Shown: in pieces, positions 33,484-44,705 of the stretch | Numbering within the stretch: position 1 is the stretch's first letter | Layout of the letters: the number at the start of each line of letters is the position of its first letter | Source of the DNA: Carettochelys insculpta | Lineage: Eukaryota; Chordata; Testudines; Carettochelyidae | Length of the DNA: 64,000 bases | Direction of reading: 5' to 3' | NCBI RefSeq assembly: GCF_033958435.1 | Contig: NC_134138.1 | Coordinates: 26,256,598 to 26,320,597 of the forward strand | Translations under genes and position numbers: made by a program | Notes under the pieces: generated by a model | What the model saw: the letters and a program-made list of their open reading frames with translations, nothing else | Database searches by the model: none | What the model was told of the DNA's origin: nothing

Positions 33484-34102
33484 CAAAAACAACGAGAAGG
33501 CCTGTGACACCTTATAGACTAACAGATTTATTGGAGCATAAGCTTTCCTGGGCAAAGACCCACTTCATTGCATCTGATGAAGTGCTTCTTTGCTCAGGTG
33601 ACCAACTGTCCCATATTTGGCATCCCTAATTATTTTTAAAAGGGACAAATTGTCCCATATTTAGGCCCTCAGGGACTGAGGGTGGAGCCGGGAGCTCCCA
33701 CGGCCACCACTTCCCCTGGGCTCCAGGCTGGGAGTTCCCACAGCCACCATTCTCCCAAGACTCCAGGCAGGGAACTCCTGTGGCTGTCGCTTCCCCAAGG
33801 CTTAAGGACAGAAGCTCCCACGGCCGCTGCTTTCCTGGGACTCCAGGCAGGGACTGCCAGTGGCTGTCGCTTCCCTGGGGCTGGTGGGGGCAGGGAGTGC
33901 TGGCTCCCCAGGGCTTGGTGCAGCCAGGAGTAGCCCTCTTTCCCCCTGTATCTCCCTGTCCTGTATTTGGGATAGGGAGATATGGTCACCTTAGTCTTTG
34001 CCCACGAAAGCTTATGGTCCAATAAATCTGTTACTCTATAAAGGTGCCACAGGACTTCTTGTTATTTTTGCGGATATAAACTAACATGACTACCCCCTGA
34101 TA
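33484..34102. mobile_element. PLE insertion with inverted arms, split by a DNA transposon
   Basis: Left arm on the minus strand (caacgagaaggcctgtgaca to aagacccacttc), right arm on the plus strand (catctgatgaag; then, after the nested element, cccacgaaagcttatgg to gccacaggacttcttg) ending in the tail aaactaacatgactac. Flanks cttctctatatg (33472-33483) and cttctctgtatg (34103-34114) match at 11 of 12. Again only one outer end has the tail. The right arm carries CTGATGA (33574-33580) and, past the insertion, GAAA (34006-34009) of a hammerhead-like core. Confidence 0.88.
33594..33993. mobile_element. DNA transposon with CT(A/C)AGGTGACCA ends inside the PLE
   Basis: Left end ctcaggtgaccaactgtccc; right end complemented ctaaggtgaccatatctccc. 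Removing it and one tctttg restores a continuous PLE arm, which implies a 6-bp target duplication (33588-33593 and 33994-33999). Interior has the GC-rich repetitive blocks seen in other elements here. Superfamily not assigned. Confidence 0.75.
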
Positions 34103-34140
34103 CTTCTCTGTATGGTCCATGCTGCCTCAAAGAGTCTCAA

Positions 34141-34356
34141 GGGGTATGTATGAACAGCAAATTTATTTTGAAATAACAGCAATAATAATTCTGCTGTGTA
34201 GAAGTAGTATTACGGATTAGAGTCCCTAGAAGCAGTGCTTTTGCTTATTCCAGGGCCTCCCCTGTGGTGCAGATGCATTATTCTGGAATAGTTTACTTTG
34301 GAATAATAACTCCAGAATAAGCTATTCCAGAATAATTTTGCTGTGTAGACATACCC
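34141..34356. mobile_element. Foldback element, GTCTACAC-like
   Basis: Left end ggggtatgtatgaacagcaa, right end complemented gggtatgtctacacagcaa. Arms contain ttattttgaaataa and ttattctggaata in opposite orientation. Closely related to the 3241 element ends. Confidence 0.75.
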
Positions 34357-35833
34357 AAATTGAGTGCAACATTTAGACCACTATCAAAAGAAGTTGACAA
34401 GATCTTTCAACTATACAGATAACTTAAGGATTTTTTTAAAGCCTATTAGAAACTAGTTTCATAAACATAAACCTTCCCCTGCTGTTGTCTACAGCCCATA
34501 CATTATGGCACCGAGAATCTAAAAGTGGAATGACTTTTCATTGTTCCAAATGAAGGAAACAGATCCCCAAGATGTAGAGCGATCTATGACAATCTGGAAC
34601 GTGGATCTAAAACAGACATTTCTGTGCGGTAATATGGGGGGAGGAAGAGAAAGAGGAGAAATAACAAGGCCTTTTAACGGCCTGGCAAAAAAAGAAATTC
34701 TTCTGAGATCAAATGAATTTAAGAAAATGAGCAGTTTTGTATAAGACAATTTTATGAAGGAAGTACGAGTCCAAACTTTTTGTGGTCTTCAGCTGCTCCT
34801 AATCCTAAAGAAAAGACTTTTCCTAGAAAATGCCAGCATGGTAGTTTAAACTTAAAACATCAGTAGGCAATGAATAACGCAAAGCATTTGCTGGCAGAGA
34901 ACAGTCTTTGAACTCTGGCTCTCCCTATTTAGACTTAACACAATCCTTCGATGAGCAGACAAACCTGGTTTCAGCCTTACCTAGACTGTCTATAATCAAA
35001 ACTCTAGTGACAGAGGGGTAGGCAATTGGTAGGTGTTATGGTCTCCCTCTGCGATATAAAACATAAGTATCACAAAGTGCTGCTTCCCTCCTGAGCTAAA
35101 AGAACCCTAAATTTCAGTTTTACTACTGAAAAGAGGAAAGGCAAATCATTATAAGCAAGCTGTTGCTCATTTTTTAAAAGCAATGTGCTCTACTGCAACT
35201 GGTTTGATCATGACGAGTGAACATTCTAATTCAGAGTTAGGCAACCTCTCTCTTCAGCTAACCAGCGTAGTCCTGATCTAAGCAAGAGAGCCTTGCTCAA
35301 TTTGGTTATTATCCATTTGTTCACATGCTATGTAGTCAGCTTCTCTTATCAAAGAAATGTTTTCATCAGAGCTTTTGCACTGCCCTGCCCTTTCCTTGTC
35401 TGGACGAAGGAGAGCTGTCTAAAAGAAAGAACAGATATCAAAGGAAGTTTGATAAACTTACTACATCCAGGCTGTGGTAACATATATATTTCAACACAAA
35501 GCATTAGACTGAACTTGTGACCCTTTCCGGGTCTTTCAGCCCAGATTCTCTACAGACCAAAGCTGGTGTATTCTACTGCATATACAGGACTTTCTTGGAG
35601 CAGAATCACAAAGTTTCTGACATTAGCACTGCCAGCAGCAGAAGCACTAAAAATTAACCAAGCCCTTCCCTGGAATGGTGGTGCTCATGGGAATGGAAAT
35701 TCTGATCCATTCCAGTAAATCATCTGCATATGTGTGTGTATGGGAGAGATGCTGGGGGTGACCTGAGGAAACGCAGCCGATATCAAGCTTGTGTAACCAG
35801 CAACAGGCAGAACTGATCCTGGGACCTCTAAAG
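34357..35833. other. No gene or recognised repeat
   Basis: The overlapping frames at 34519-34749 (minus) and 34541-34744 (plus) have no domain. The rest is unique-looking. Confidence 0.5.
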
Positions 35834-37852
35834 CAGTGGTTCCCAAGCATTGTGGCATCACACTCCCTTTTTGATTTCTGAGAAACCCTCATGCCCGCCC
35901 ACCTCTTCTTCAGCAACATCTAACCCCCTTTTAACAAAAAATTCAGTTAGTAATGTAAAATAAACAAAAACTTGGTATAAAAATTTATTTAAAATTATAA
36001 TAAGCACGAATAGTTTTCCTTGGCCCAAAAATTTAATAAAAATGTAATTTAACATCAGAGATAGCAGAAACAAAACAAATTTAATGTGAAGAATGATGCT
36101 GCATTTTCTTCATGAGTTGGGAAATCATAGGTTTGAAAGATGAAAGCGCACAAGGCAAGTCATTTTCGAAATCCAGTTGATTTCTTTGTTCCATTTTTAA
36201 TGTGACTAAATTTGAAAAGCTTTTCTCACAGAGGTACGTTGATGAAAATGGAAGAATAATATGTAGCGTTTCTTCTCCAACTTTTGAGTACATTGGGAAA
36301 TATTTTATCCCAAATTCCTCCAAGCTTGAGTTTTCGAAATTGTCTTTTGCACTTGGATCATGTTTTATTTGGAGTGCTTCTTCTTGCAATACTTCTGGCA
36401 ATGAATCAACATCAACACTGAATGGACTGTGTACTAATTTATGAATGGGATTGCCAGAAAAGTTGTCTGGAAAATAGCAGATGAATTCATCAGCAAGGCA
36501 GTCCAGATGAAACATAATTTTGGTCTTCACATCCTCTTTACAAAGTTCTTTGAAATCTTCATTTTCAGTGAGTGATGAAAGTGGGGGAAAAGACGACAGG
36601 TTAGGAGCCTGAGTATGTGTTCAATGTTTCCCAGCTGGATTTTTTCCATAAATGCTTTGATGGCATTGTGGTGCTTTATAATGTTGCAGCATTGTTTCTT
36701 GCAGCTTCAAACTGAGGGTGTTCAAAGATTCGAAAACATCCACGAGGTACACCAGTGAAAGTTGAAACATTTGGTCCATAAACACGCAATATAACTCTTC
36801 TTTTTTTGGTTGCTTGAGGAAAATTTCCACTTTGTCTTTCAGTTTGAATAATCTCGAAAGCATGTTCCCTTTGGAAGGCCATCGTACTTCTGTGTGAAAC
36901 AGAAGAGTTTTATGATCTGCTCCCAAACCTGTGTAAAGAGTCTCATATTTAAAGCGCTATTCTTCATAAAATTGATAACTTTGATGGCCAAATTCAATGA
37001 GTCATGTAAGTCACCTGGAAGGGTTTTAGTGGCCAACGCTTGTCTGTGTATGATGTGGTGAGTTGTGGTGATGGCTGAATTTTTTTCTTTCACCAATGTC
37101 ACAAATCCTGAGCAAGAGCCAAGCATCGGTGGAGCACCACCTGTGCGTACACCAACCAATTTTCTCCATGTAAGTCTATTTTCTTCAAAAAAGTTGGAAA
37201 CTGTTTTCATAACATCAGAAGCTTTGGATGTGGTCATCAACTTCTTCAAAAAAGCAATTCTTCTGTCACAGTTCGCACATAGACAAGCAACCGACAGTAT
37301 TGTGCTACATCAGTGGTATCACCACACTGAACTGGGAAAAAAGGAGAAGCTGACACTGTCTCCACAACTTGAAGTTTAAGATCTTTCGCCAGATCACCAA
37401 TGTGACGTTTCACGGAATTGTTGGGAAGTGAAATTTCTGATAGTTTTTTCTTGCTTTCGACACCAAGCACAGTATCAGCTGCTTTCAACAAGCAAGGCTT
37501 CACAAAAGTTTCTCTGATTATGTGTGCTTTCTTGGCTTTAGCAACAAGCAATGACATTTCATAAGATGCTTCTACAGCTTTGGTTGATGCTTGATGAAAA
37601 GCTCCAGTAGTGTCCAGCTTCATGCATTTCAAATGTTGATGTTTAGCAGCTAAAAATTCTTTTGGTTTGTGTGTCAAAGTGCTGTGGTTCTTCGTCAAGC
37701 GTTGCTCAAGACAATTAGGTCTCAAGGCATCACTGCTGAGAACTGTGTGGCATACTATACACTGAGGATGATTGATCAAGTTTTATTTCCATGACAGTGA
37801 AGCCATACTTAATATAGTCTTCATTGTACTTCTTTTTCTTAATCATGGCCAT
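35834..37852 (-). mobile_element. Autonomous-type hAT element remnant encoding a ZBED transposase
   Basis: The 3' terminus begins at 35834 with cagtggttcccaagc, a standard hAT terminal repeat, about 250 bp beyond the end of the transposase gene. The corresponding 5' terminus beyond 37852 was not found. The next hAT-like end, at 38213, is in the wrong orientation. The element is therefore probably truncated at its 5' side. Confidence 0.75.
36081..37852 (-). pseudogene. ZBED5-like hAT transposase, decayed
   Basis: Read on the minus strand: KKKKYNEDYIKYGFTVMEI from 37852, then a frame change. Next comes a BED zinc-finger region PQCIVCHTVLSSDALRPNCL with KNHSTLTHKP (37779-37246). Further on are CGDTTDVAQYCRLLVYVR, another frame change, and LVGVRTGGAPPMLGSCSGF (37249-36839). 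After that come LFHTEVRWPSKGNMLSRLF (36926-36621), then LTENEDFKELCKEDV. The C-terminal hATC dimerisation region has LPFSSTYLCEKSFSNLV and LPCALSSFKPMIS (36530-36081). At least four frameshifts separate the pieces, so no full protein can be made. The order and near-complete length (about 590 residues) match host ZBED5/SCAND3-like genes and their hAT ancestors. The adjacent hAT end favours a transposon copy over a domesticated gene. Confidence 0.88.
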
Positions 37853-38212
37853 ATTATATTAATTTAAAAAAGCTATAATTTTCCTGATTAGAATATATTT
37901 AAATAGACAAGTTACTTTGATAAGTTATCGTGAATGTATATTTACTGCTACTGTTATGTACGGACATGTGCAGCCTTATATAAGCCTTATATATACCCCA
38001 CTACCAGTAACTGCACAAAACCAGCTACCTACTCCCACAGTAGAACAGTCCCAAACACTACCAGGAGCATGCTAAAAAGTTTGAAAAAGTTCCATTGCCT
38101 TCTACATCGTTCTTTGGCCTCCCTACGGGCCAAACTGGTACACTTACATGTCAAAAGGGAAAAAAATTGCATTTTCTGGTATGAAATTTGAAAATTAAAA
38201 ACTTGTTATGGC

Positions 38213-38300
38213 AGTGGTCTCCAACCTTTCGGCACCTAAGATCACTTTTTAAGTGTCGGGAAAGCCCCAAAACCACACCCCTTTCGGCAGGCCCCGCCCT
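38213..38300 (+). mobile_element. hAT-type terminus
   Basis: Starts gcagtggtctccaacctttc and continues cggcacctaagatcac, a typical hAT end. The matching right end was not located. The GC-rich segment to about 39060, with its frames on both strands, may be the interior of the same element. Confidence 0.5.
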
Positions 38301-39085
38301 CTCCATTCCCCTCCTCTCCATCATTAGTTGTCCCCAGTCCTTGCTCACTCCCACTGGGTTAAGACAGCAGGTGCGGGCTCTGGGGTGGGAATGAGGGATT
38401 TGGGTGTGGGAAGAGGTGAAAAGTGCAAGCTCTGGGAGGGAATTCGGGTGCAGGAAGAGGTGGAGAAGGGGCTGCTGTCTCAGGGACGGGGCTCCAGGCT
38501 GGAGAGTGTTGGGGTCAGATGGAATGTTGGGGTGCTGAGCAACCACAGGTTTGTGGCTGTGAGGGTGCAGGGTTCAGGTTGGGGTGTCTGAGGGGATCGT
38601 GACAGGAAGGTTGGGAGTATGATGGGCTCAGGACACAGATTTGCAGCATGTGGATTGTGTCGCAGTGTTGTGGCAGAAGACTGGAGATGTGAGAGGCTCA
38701 GGATAGGAAGTTCTGGGACAGCTCCAACTGTTCAGGCAGTGCATGCCCTGCTCCTCACTCCCCAGGACAACTGCATGCTGCCTGAGCAGTTGGAACTAGT
38801 GTGGACCTGGGACCCCCACGCAAGAAAGTAGCAGGTGGAAGGAAGCTGCTGCAGACAATAGACCCAGCTTTTCAGGAAATACACCAGCTGTTTGGGGAAG
38901 GGAAGCAGCCACATGCGCTTCCTGAGATGCTGACTCTGATGTGCAGCTGTGGGACTTCAACCCCCACCCCCATCCCCCCATGTTGCAGGAAGCTGGCGCT
39001 ATCTCCATTTTTGCAGGAGGTAACACCAGCACATGCTCCTTCTTGGGGTCGGGGGATTGACAGAGGGGCTGGGTCACCTTGGAGC

Positions 39086-39272
39086 GGAGGGACAGCTCAG
39101 TGGTTTGAGCATTAGCCTACTAAGCCCAGGGTTGTGAGCTCAGTCCTTGAGGAGGCCATTTAGGGATTGGGCCAAATAGATGTCGGGGATGGTGCTTCAT
39201 CCTGCCAAGAGGGCAGGAGACTGGACTTGATGACCTTCCAAGGTCCCTTCCAGTTCTAGGAGATGTGTATCT
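39086..39272 (+). mobile_element. Full-length tRNA-derived turtle-type SINE
   Basis: A box in cagctcagtggtttgagcat, B box in gttgtgagctcagtcctt, body gggccaaatagatgtcgggg, and a CR1-like tail caaggtcccttccagttcta. This is the most complete SINE of the family in the window. Confidence 0.92.
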
Positions 39273-39344
39273 CCAAATATTTCTTAATTTCTTGAACCCC
39301 CACCTTGAATTTCTTCATGCCCTCCCAGTTTGGGAGCTTGTGCT

Positions 39345-39525
39345 GTAAAGCTTAGTGCATGGGCCTCTACCTATAGGTTGAGCTAAAAGCCAAATGACTC
39401 TCAGCAAAGGCAGTTGAGGAGACTCGTTCTTTCTTTCTCTCTGTGAGTGGTCTAAGTGCTAGTACATGGGACAGCGAACCACGCCTGATACGTGTGTGGG
39501 TTACACTTGCAACCCAGCGGGAACT
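39345..39525 (-). mobile_element. tRNA-like SINE of the second family, antisense
   Basis: Plus strand shows gttgagctaaaagccaaatg (complement of the A-box region), then a cttctttctttctctctg run, gtgctagtacatgggac, and gtgtgggttacacttg at the far end. Same modules as 28196 in the opposite orientation. Confidence 0.6.
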
Positions 39526-40184
39526 GTGCTGATAGTTGCAAATTTGCCACAAAGGTAGCTAAGCTCTCCAACTGGTCCCTGTTCCAGGTATCTCCCATAA
39601 AGCTCTCAAACCTAAGAAACAAGAAGGTAGATGGAACATCAACAAGTGCATTAAAGAGTGCCTTTAAATGAGAACCCCAGACTCGTACCTTTTAAGCATT
39701 TAAGCCACAGCCCTTAAGGGTTCTGATATTTTTATCCTAATATACAGATTTCCCTAAAATTACTGTAATAAAAATTACAGTACTTGAATTATTTGATATT
39801 GAATTCAGTATTCACAGCTGCATGGGAATTGTATGGTTTGAAGTCTGTAGATTATATGCTGTTTTTATGGTATAATTAGCAGCTATAAATTTTCTGGAAA
39901 TCTTCTTTATCAACATGCTGAAACTTCAGTTCATCCTGGCAGATCCTGGTTTTTCAGGGCAGATATCAGTTTTAATGTACAAAATCTGGAGGTTTTAAGC
40001 TTGTTTTCTTTAAGGACTAGGTTAGCTTTGCTGCAAGAGAATCATTCCTTCATCCATTATTATTGAGGAAAACTCATACAAGTACTCATTTTAGTCAGTA
40101 ACTTTGTATAGTAACCAACTTTATACACATTGCTACAAGAATAGATAAGAGAATTATGGCTTTACACTTTGAGTACAAGACTGG

Positions 40185-40335
40185 AATCAGAAGATCTGGG
40201 AGCTACTTCTGGCTTGGCCACAAATGTTTCATCTTAGCCTGGGCAAGTCACTTAGACAGCCTGTACTTTATTTCAATTTTTCTCTCCGTACAGTGCTTAC
40301 ATAACTGTGTTATGAGGATCAATTAATTGGCTTAA
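40185..40335 (+). mobile_element. MIR SINE remnant
   Basis: Phrases gatctgggagctacttctgg, gcctgggcaagtcacttaga and a late tgttatgaggatcaatt follow the MIR order. Confidence 0.75.
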
Positions 40336-41062
40336 CCTTTATTTCTCAGACAAACCCATAAAGCAAGGGGACACGTTTTATAATTAAAAAACAACAACAA
40401 ATAACCACAACACCACAATGTGAAATATAAAGTAATGAAGTTAAAGAATACAATTTAGAGTCTTTTGCAAACACCTATAATGTTACAAACCATGCAAACT
40501 GTCATATGCTCTTGGAAACAATAATCCCTACCCTTCCTTCCCCATTGATTTGTCCTTATCCCACATAACTGGCTTTTTCTGGTGTTCTGAATGTAGCTGA
40601 AAAGGATATGCCTATTTTCATTTAACAGCAGCTGCTGTTGAAAACCATGATTTTCTTAAAAGGAACCCTGGCAGAATCCAGAGGAACAAACATTTCAATA
40701 AAAGGCAGTTCAACCAAAATTAACCTAGAAAATAAAGGACATAGTTTGCAAATGGATGTTTACATTTAACAATTTCACCTTGTGCCTAAAATTGTGGTTT
40801 GCGCACAGACGTCATTAATCAAGGTGAACTCACCTCTGGGGAAATCGTGTTTTGTTAGTTAATAGCTGCTGCAGAGTCAGCCATGGGAATGTAACAATAT
40901 CCTTTCCTCTCACCCACAGGTTCTCCTTTGAAGAGGTGATTGTTTTTTGACTATTGACAGCAGGTATTTATTTAAACAGAGAATAGAAGGTGGACCAAGG
41001 ACTTTGTACACCTTCAAAATGTAATATACTCTAATGAGAATGAGTCTGGGGCCTGGAAACCT

Positions 41063-41640
41063 TATAGAATCATAAAATCATAGGGCTGGAAGGGACCTCA
41101 GGAGGTCATCTAGTCCAACCCCTGGCTTCAAGCAGGGTCAACCCCAACTCAGTCACCCGAGCCAGGACCTTGTCAAACCAGGACTTACAAACCTCAAGGG
41201 ATGGAGAATCACCACCTCTCTAGGCAACGCATTCCAATGCTTCACCACCCTCCTGGTGAAGTAGTTTTTCCTAATATCTAAACTACACCTCTCCCTCTTC
41301 AACTTCAGGCCATTACTCGTTGTTCTGCCATCTGACACCACTGAGAGTTTCTCACCCTCCTCTTTAGAGCTCCCCTTCAGGAAGTTGAGGGCTGCTATTA
41401 AATCATCCCTAAATTTTCTCTTCTGTAAACTAATCAAGCCCAAATCCCTCAACCTCTCCTCATAGGTCTTGTGCTCCAGTCCCTTAATCATTTCCGTTGC
41501 CCTCTGCTGAACCTGCTCCAGCACATCCACATCCTTTTTATACTGGGGGGGCCCCCAAACTGGACACAATATTCCAGATGTGAACCTCGGCAGAAACCTC
41601 TTTAAATGTAAGGGGGTGAAGGTCAAGAAGGAAATGTATC
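41063..41640 (-). mobile_element. CR1 LINE 3' end with an open ORF2 C-terminus
   Basis: The minus-strand frame 41626-41153 remains open and reads PVWGPPQYKKDVDVLEQVQQ, RATEMIKGLEHKTYEERLRD, LGLISLQKRKFRDDLIAALN and HWNALPREV, the C-terminal region of the CR1 reverse transcriptase. The 3' end (ggctggaagggacctcagga on the plus strand) follows. No upstream catalytic domain is present, so this is a typical 5'-truncated copy, less decayed than the others here. Confidence 0.95.
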
Positions 41641-41686
41641 AAATACAGCTGAACTGATGGTAGGTGCATAGGTAACCGCCCACAGG

Positions 41687-41845
41687 CAGACATGAACCTA
41701 GGACCTCTAGAGTTTACTGCATGAGCTTCTACAGTTTGAGCTAAAAGCCAGCTACCTTTGAGCTAAGGCAGCAGGGGAGAGTCAGTCCTTCTCTCTGTAA
41801 TTGGTCTACATAGAACAATGAACCACAGCCCTAGGTGCCTGGATT
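41687..41845 (-). mobile_element. tRNA-like SINE of the second family, antisense
   Basis: Plus strand: gaacctaggacctctagagt (complement of a B-box-like end), tttgagctaaaagccagcta (complement of the A box), a ccttctctctgtaattgg run and tgcctggattacacagg. Parallel to the copies at 39345 and 50847. Confidence 0.6.
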
Positions 41846-42327
41846 ACACAGGCACCAGCAAACAAACAAAATCACAACTCCGAAACACCCAGAACTACTC
41901 CATGTTCTGTGTTTGGACCTGTTCTTTACTACTACTCCAGAGGGCCAGAACTCATCTCAATAACTCCATCTGCATCATTTTATAGACCGGCCAGACATAT
42001 CTGGAGGAAAATGGGAGGCACACTGCATCTGTGGTGCAAAGTTACGCTTCCCCAGACCCTGGAGAGCTCTGAGAGACACTGTACTTCCTCAACCACCAGT
42101 GTGTTCAGGGGAAAAAAAAAAAAGTCACACAATGAGGTTCAAGTCTATGACTGTAGCTCCTTCACAATGTTACACAAACAATCACTGTTCTAGTAGCCAG
42201 CATCCAAGGTAAGTTACAGGAGTAACACAGCATTGTCCACTCCCACACTGAAGCCTGACAACTATATGGGTTGTATGTATTTTAGGCAGTCTCTGGCTCA
42301 GATCCATAGAGAGATTTACACGCCTCA

Positions 42328-42758
42328 GCTGCGTCTACACTAACAAGTTCTTTAGAAAGATTTTTCAAGAGAAGTGGGCTCTTTCTAAAAATCCCGCACA
42401 GCGTCTACACGCAAAGAGCATTCTTTCGAAAGTAAATCAAAAGAATGCAGCACTTTTTTTGAAAGTACTTTGCCACACCCATTTCAGGAAGAGCACCGTC
42501 TTTCGAAAGAAAACGTGTATAGATGCTCCGCAGGACCCTCCTTTCAAAAGAGCAGTCCTCACGGCACGTGATTTTTTTGATCCCTGGCCCATTCCTTCGC
42601 AAGATCGGGGGCTGTGTGGATGCTCTCTTTCAAAAGAGCAAATCACATTTTTGATCCGCTTTTTTTGTGTGTGGATGACTCTTTCAAAAAAAGTTCTCTC
42701 AGAAGAGATCTTCCAGCAGGGCTTCTTTTGAAAGACCTCTGTAGCATAAACGTTGCCC
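42328..42758. mobile_element. Foldback-like element with repeated TTTCGAAAG-type motifs
   Basis: Left end gctgcgtctacactaacaa, right end complemented gggcaacgtttatgctacag. The motif family ctttcgaaag, ctttcaaaag and cttttgaaag recurs about ten times in both orientations. The phrase gcgtctacac reappears internally at about 42401, so it may be a composite. Confidence 0.65.
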
Positions 42759-44544
42759 TAATGTCTCTGATTCTGAATTTCCATTGATTTCAGTAGAACT
42801 AAGGAGTCTAAATAACTGTCAGCCTGGGCCTCCCTTCCTAATTGAAATCAGTCTTAAATAAGCTACAGCAAGACAAATAACAGGCTAATATTTCTTCAAC
42901 ATTTTCCTATCTTCTGTCAGTTGCCTCTTAAGTATTTGGAAGCAGGGGAGAAGTGCTACATAGAAAAAGGAAAAAAAAGAGTCAGAAAATTTCCCACTCA
43001 GCAGAATGTTTCCCAGGAGATTTTAGTGGGGGCAACACTTGGATGTAATGCTCTATATACCAAAGCCTGGTAAACAAGTAGCTACCTGCATGGCTGGGAG
43101 CAGAAATTAGTTTGCCACCTTGTGCCTCTACACTTCCCCAAGGTGCATATGATCTAACGAGACATAAGAAGAGAGAAAAATCATGGTCTAGGGCACCCTT
43201 GTGAGGGTTTTATATTACTGCTATTACTATTATATTATATTGGTGTAGTACCTGAGTGCCTTCCATGTAAAATCAAGAGCAACTGAGCCATTCAGGGGTT
43301 AAAAAGTAATAATAAAAAGACACACATCTAGGTATCTATTCCGTCACACACAGATCCCACAGCTGCTCCATTCCTCAGTATCTCCATGTTTAAATCTTGT
43401 CAGATTTTGCTAGTGAGAAGCCTTGCGAAAGGATCTGCTTTTCAGCAGTTCTCTCATCACACCTCATAACTGTATTTGTTACCTATGAAACAAGCATGTT
43501 ACCTTGTTGATTTTAATTCTTGCTTCTTTAGTCCTTCATCAGATAGGAGCCCTGAATTTCAGTCTGGCTGAGAATTATCACTTTTACGTGCTATTTTTAA
43601 ATTAGCAGTTACTATTTAGAAACTAGAGGCAAATGTTTGAATATGTAAGAAAAGTCAGCCAAAGACTAGTGCGTGTACTGAGGGCTTCTGGCCAGTCAAT
43701 AGAAAGTCATCATTAACTTAATTGGTATAGAGTAAATTAAAATATTTTGGCTTATTCATCTTTATGGCACCTCCTCAACTCTCTACAGCTGAGATGCACA
43801 CCCTTTGAAAGCTACATGCTATGCAACACCCTGAAGGGCTTGCTACACTGCATCTTAAACTGTGCTTGTAATGTCTGTATTGGAAAGCTGTTTCAGACAA
43901 CCTTTTGCCAGAACCATGATTGATAATTGTTTCCCATCACAACTGTTGCTACCGCGTCGCAAGACTGTTTTCTTCTCCTGTGCACACAAAGTGATTAAAA
44001 AAAAAAAAAACAACCAACCACTATGCTATGGACATTCCTCCCAACTAATTAAATTACAACCCAATTATGACCACTGTATTAAATAATGTTAGAGCAAGTC
44101 TGCAGTGAAGTGCTTGGTAGAAATACACAAAGGAATAAGTAGGATTGATGTTACAACTGTAATGCATACAGGGTTCAGTTCAGAAACCACATGCTTCTTC
44201 CCCTCACCACAGATCACTCAGCTTGTGTCAGAGGAAGGTAAGAGAGTAAACCCTGACCTGACCACATTTCCAAGAGGACTAAGGCAATAAAATGCAGGCA
44301 GAAATTGATCCAAATCATGAAATACTAAGCCATGAACCAATTACTGGTTAAAGTAAATCTGGCAGGTTGGAAGGAAGATTGATTATAATTTAACCTGTTC
44401 ACTTTTAGTAAACTGAATAGGTGTCACACCATAATGTGTATGACCAACAGTAATTTCTATAACTAGTTTGCATTGTGCTGCAGACCTCAACACTTCTATC
44501 TTTCCTAGAAACTTATACCTTTCCCACAATATGCTGATGAGGTA
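42759..44544. other. No gene or recognised repeat
   Basis: AT-rich unique-looking sequence with no supportable exon or element. Confidence 0.5.
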
Positions 44545-44705
44545 GGGCAGTACTATTCACCCTGTTTTACAGATGGGGAAATTGAGGTACAGTGAAACTA
44601 AGGGACTTGCCCAAGGTCACACAGTAAGTCTGTAGCACAGCAAAGAGCTAAAATTGGCTCTCTTGTGCCCCAATTGTTTCTCAACCACTGGCCCACGCTT
44701 CTGCT
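44545..44705 (-). mobile_element. MIR SINE, antisense
   Basis: Plus strand ctgttttacagatggggaaa, ggacttgcccaaggtcacac and ctgtagcacagcaaag match the complement of the MIR core closely. Confidence 0.92.

Noticed and set aside
34519..34749. Open frames on both strands as a conserved exon
   Set aside because: No domain, splice signals or repeat-independent support.
37065..37379. A 104-codon plus-strand frame
   Set aside because: Antisense shadow of the ZBED/hAT transposase.
38213..38546. Possible right end of the ZBED hAT element
   Set aside because: The cagtgg terminus at 38213 points the same way as the one at 35834, so they cannot be a pair of inverted termini.
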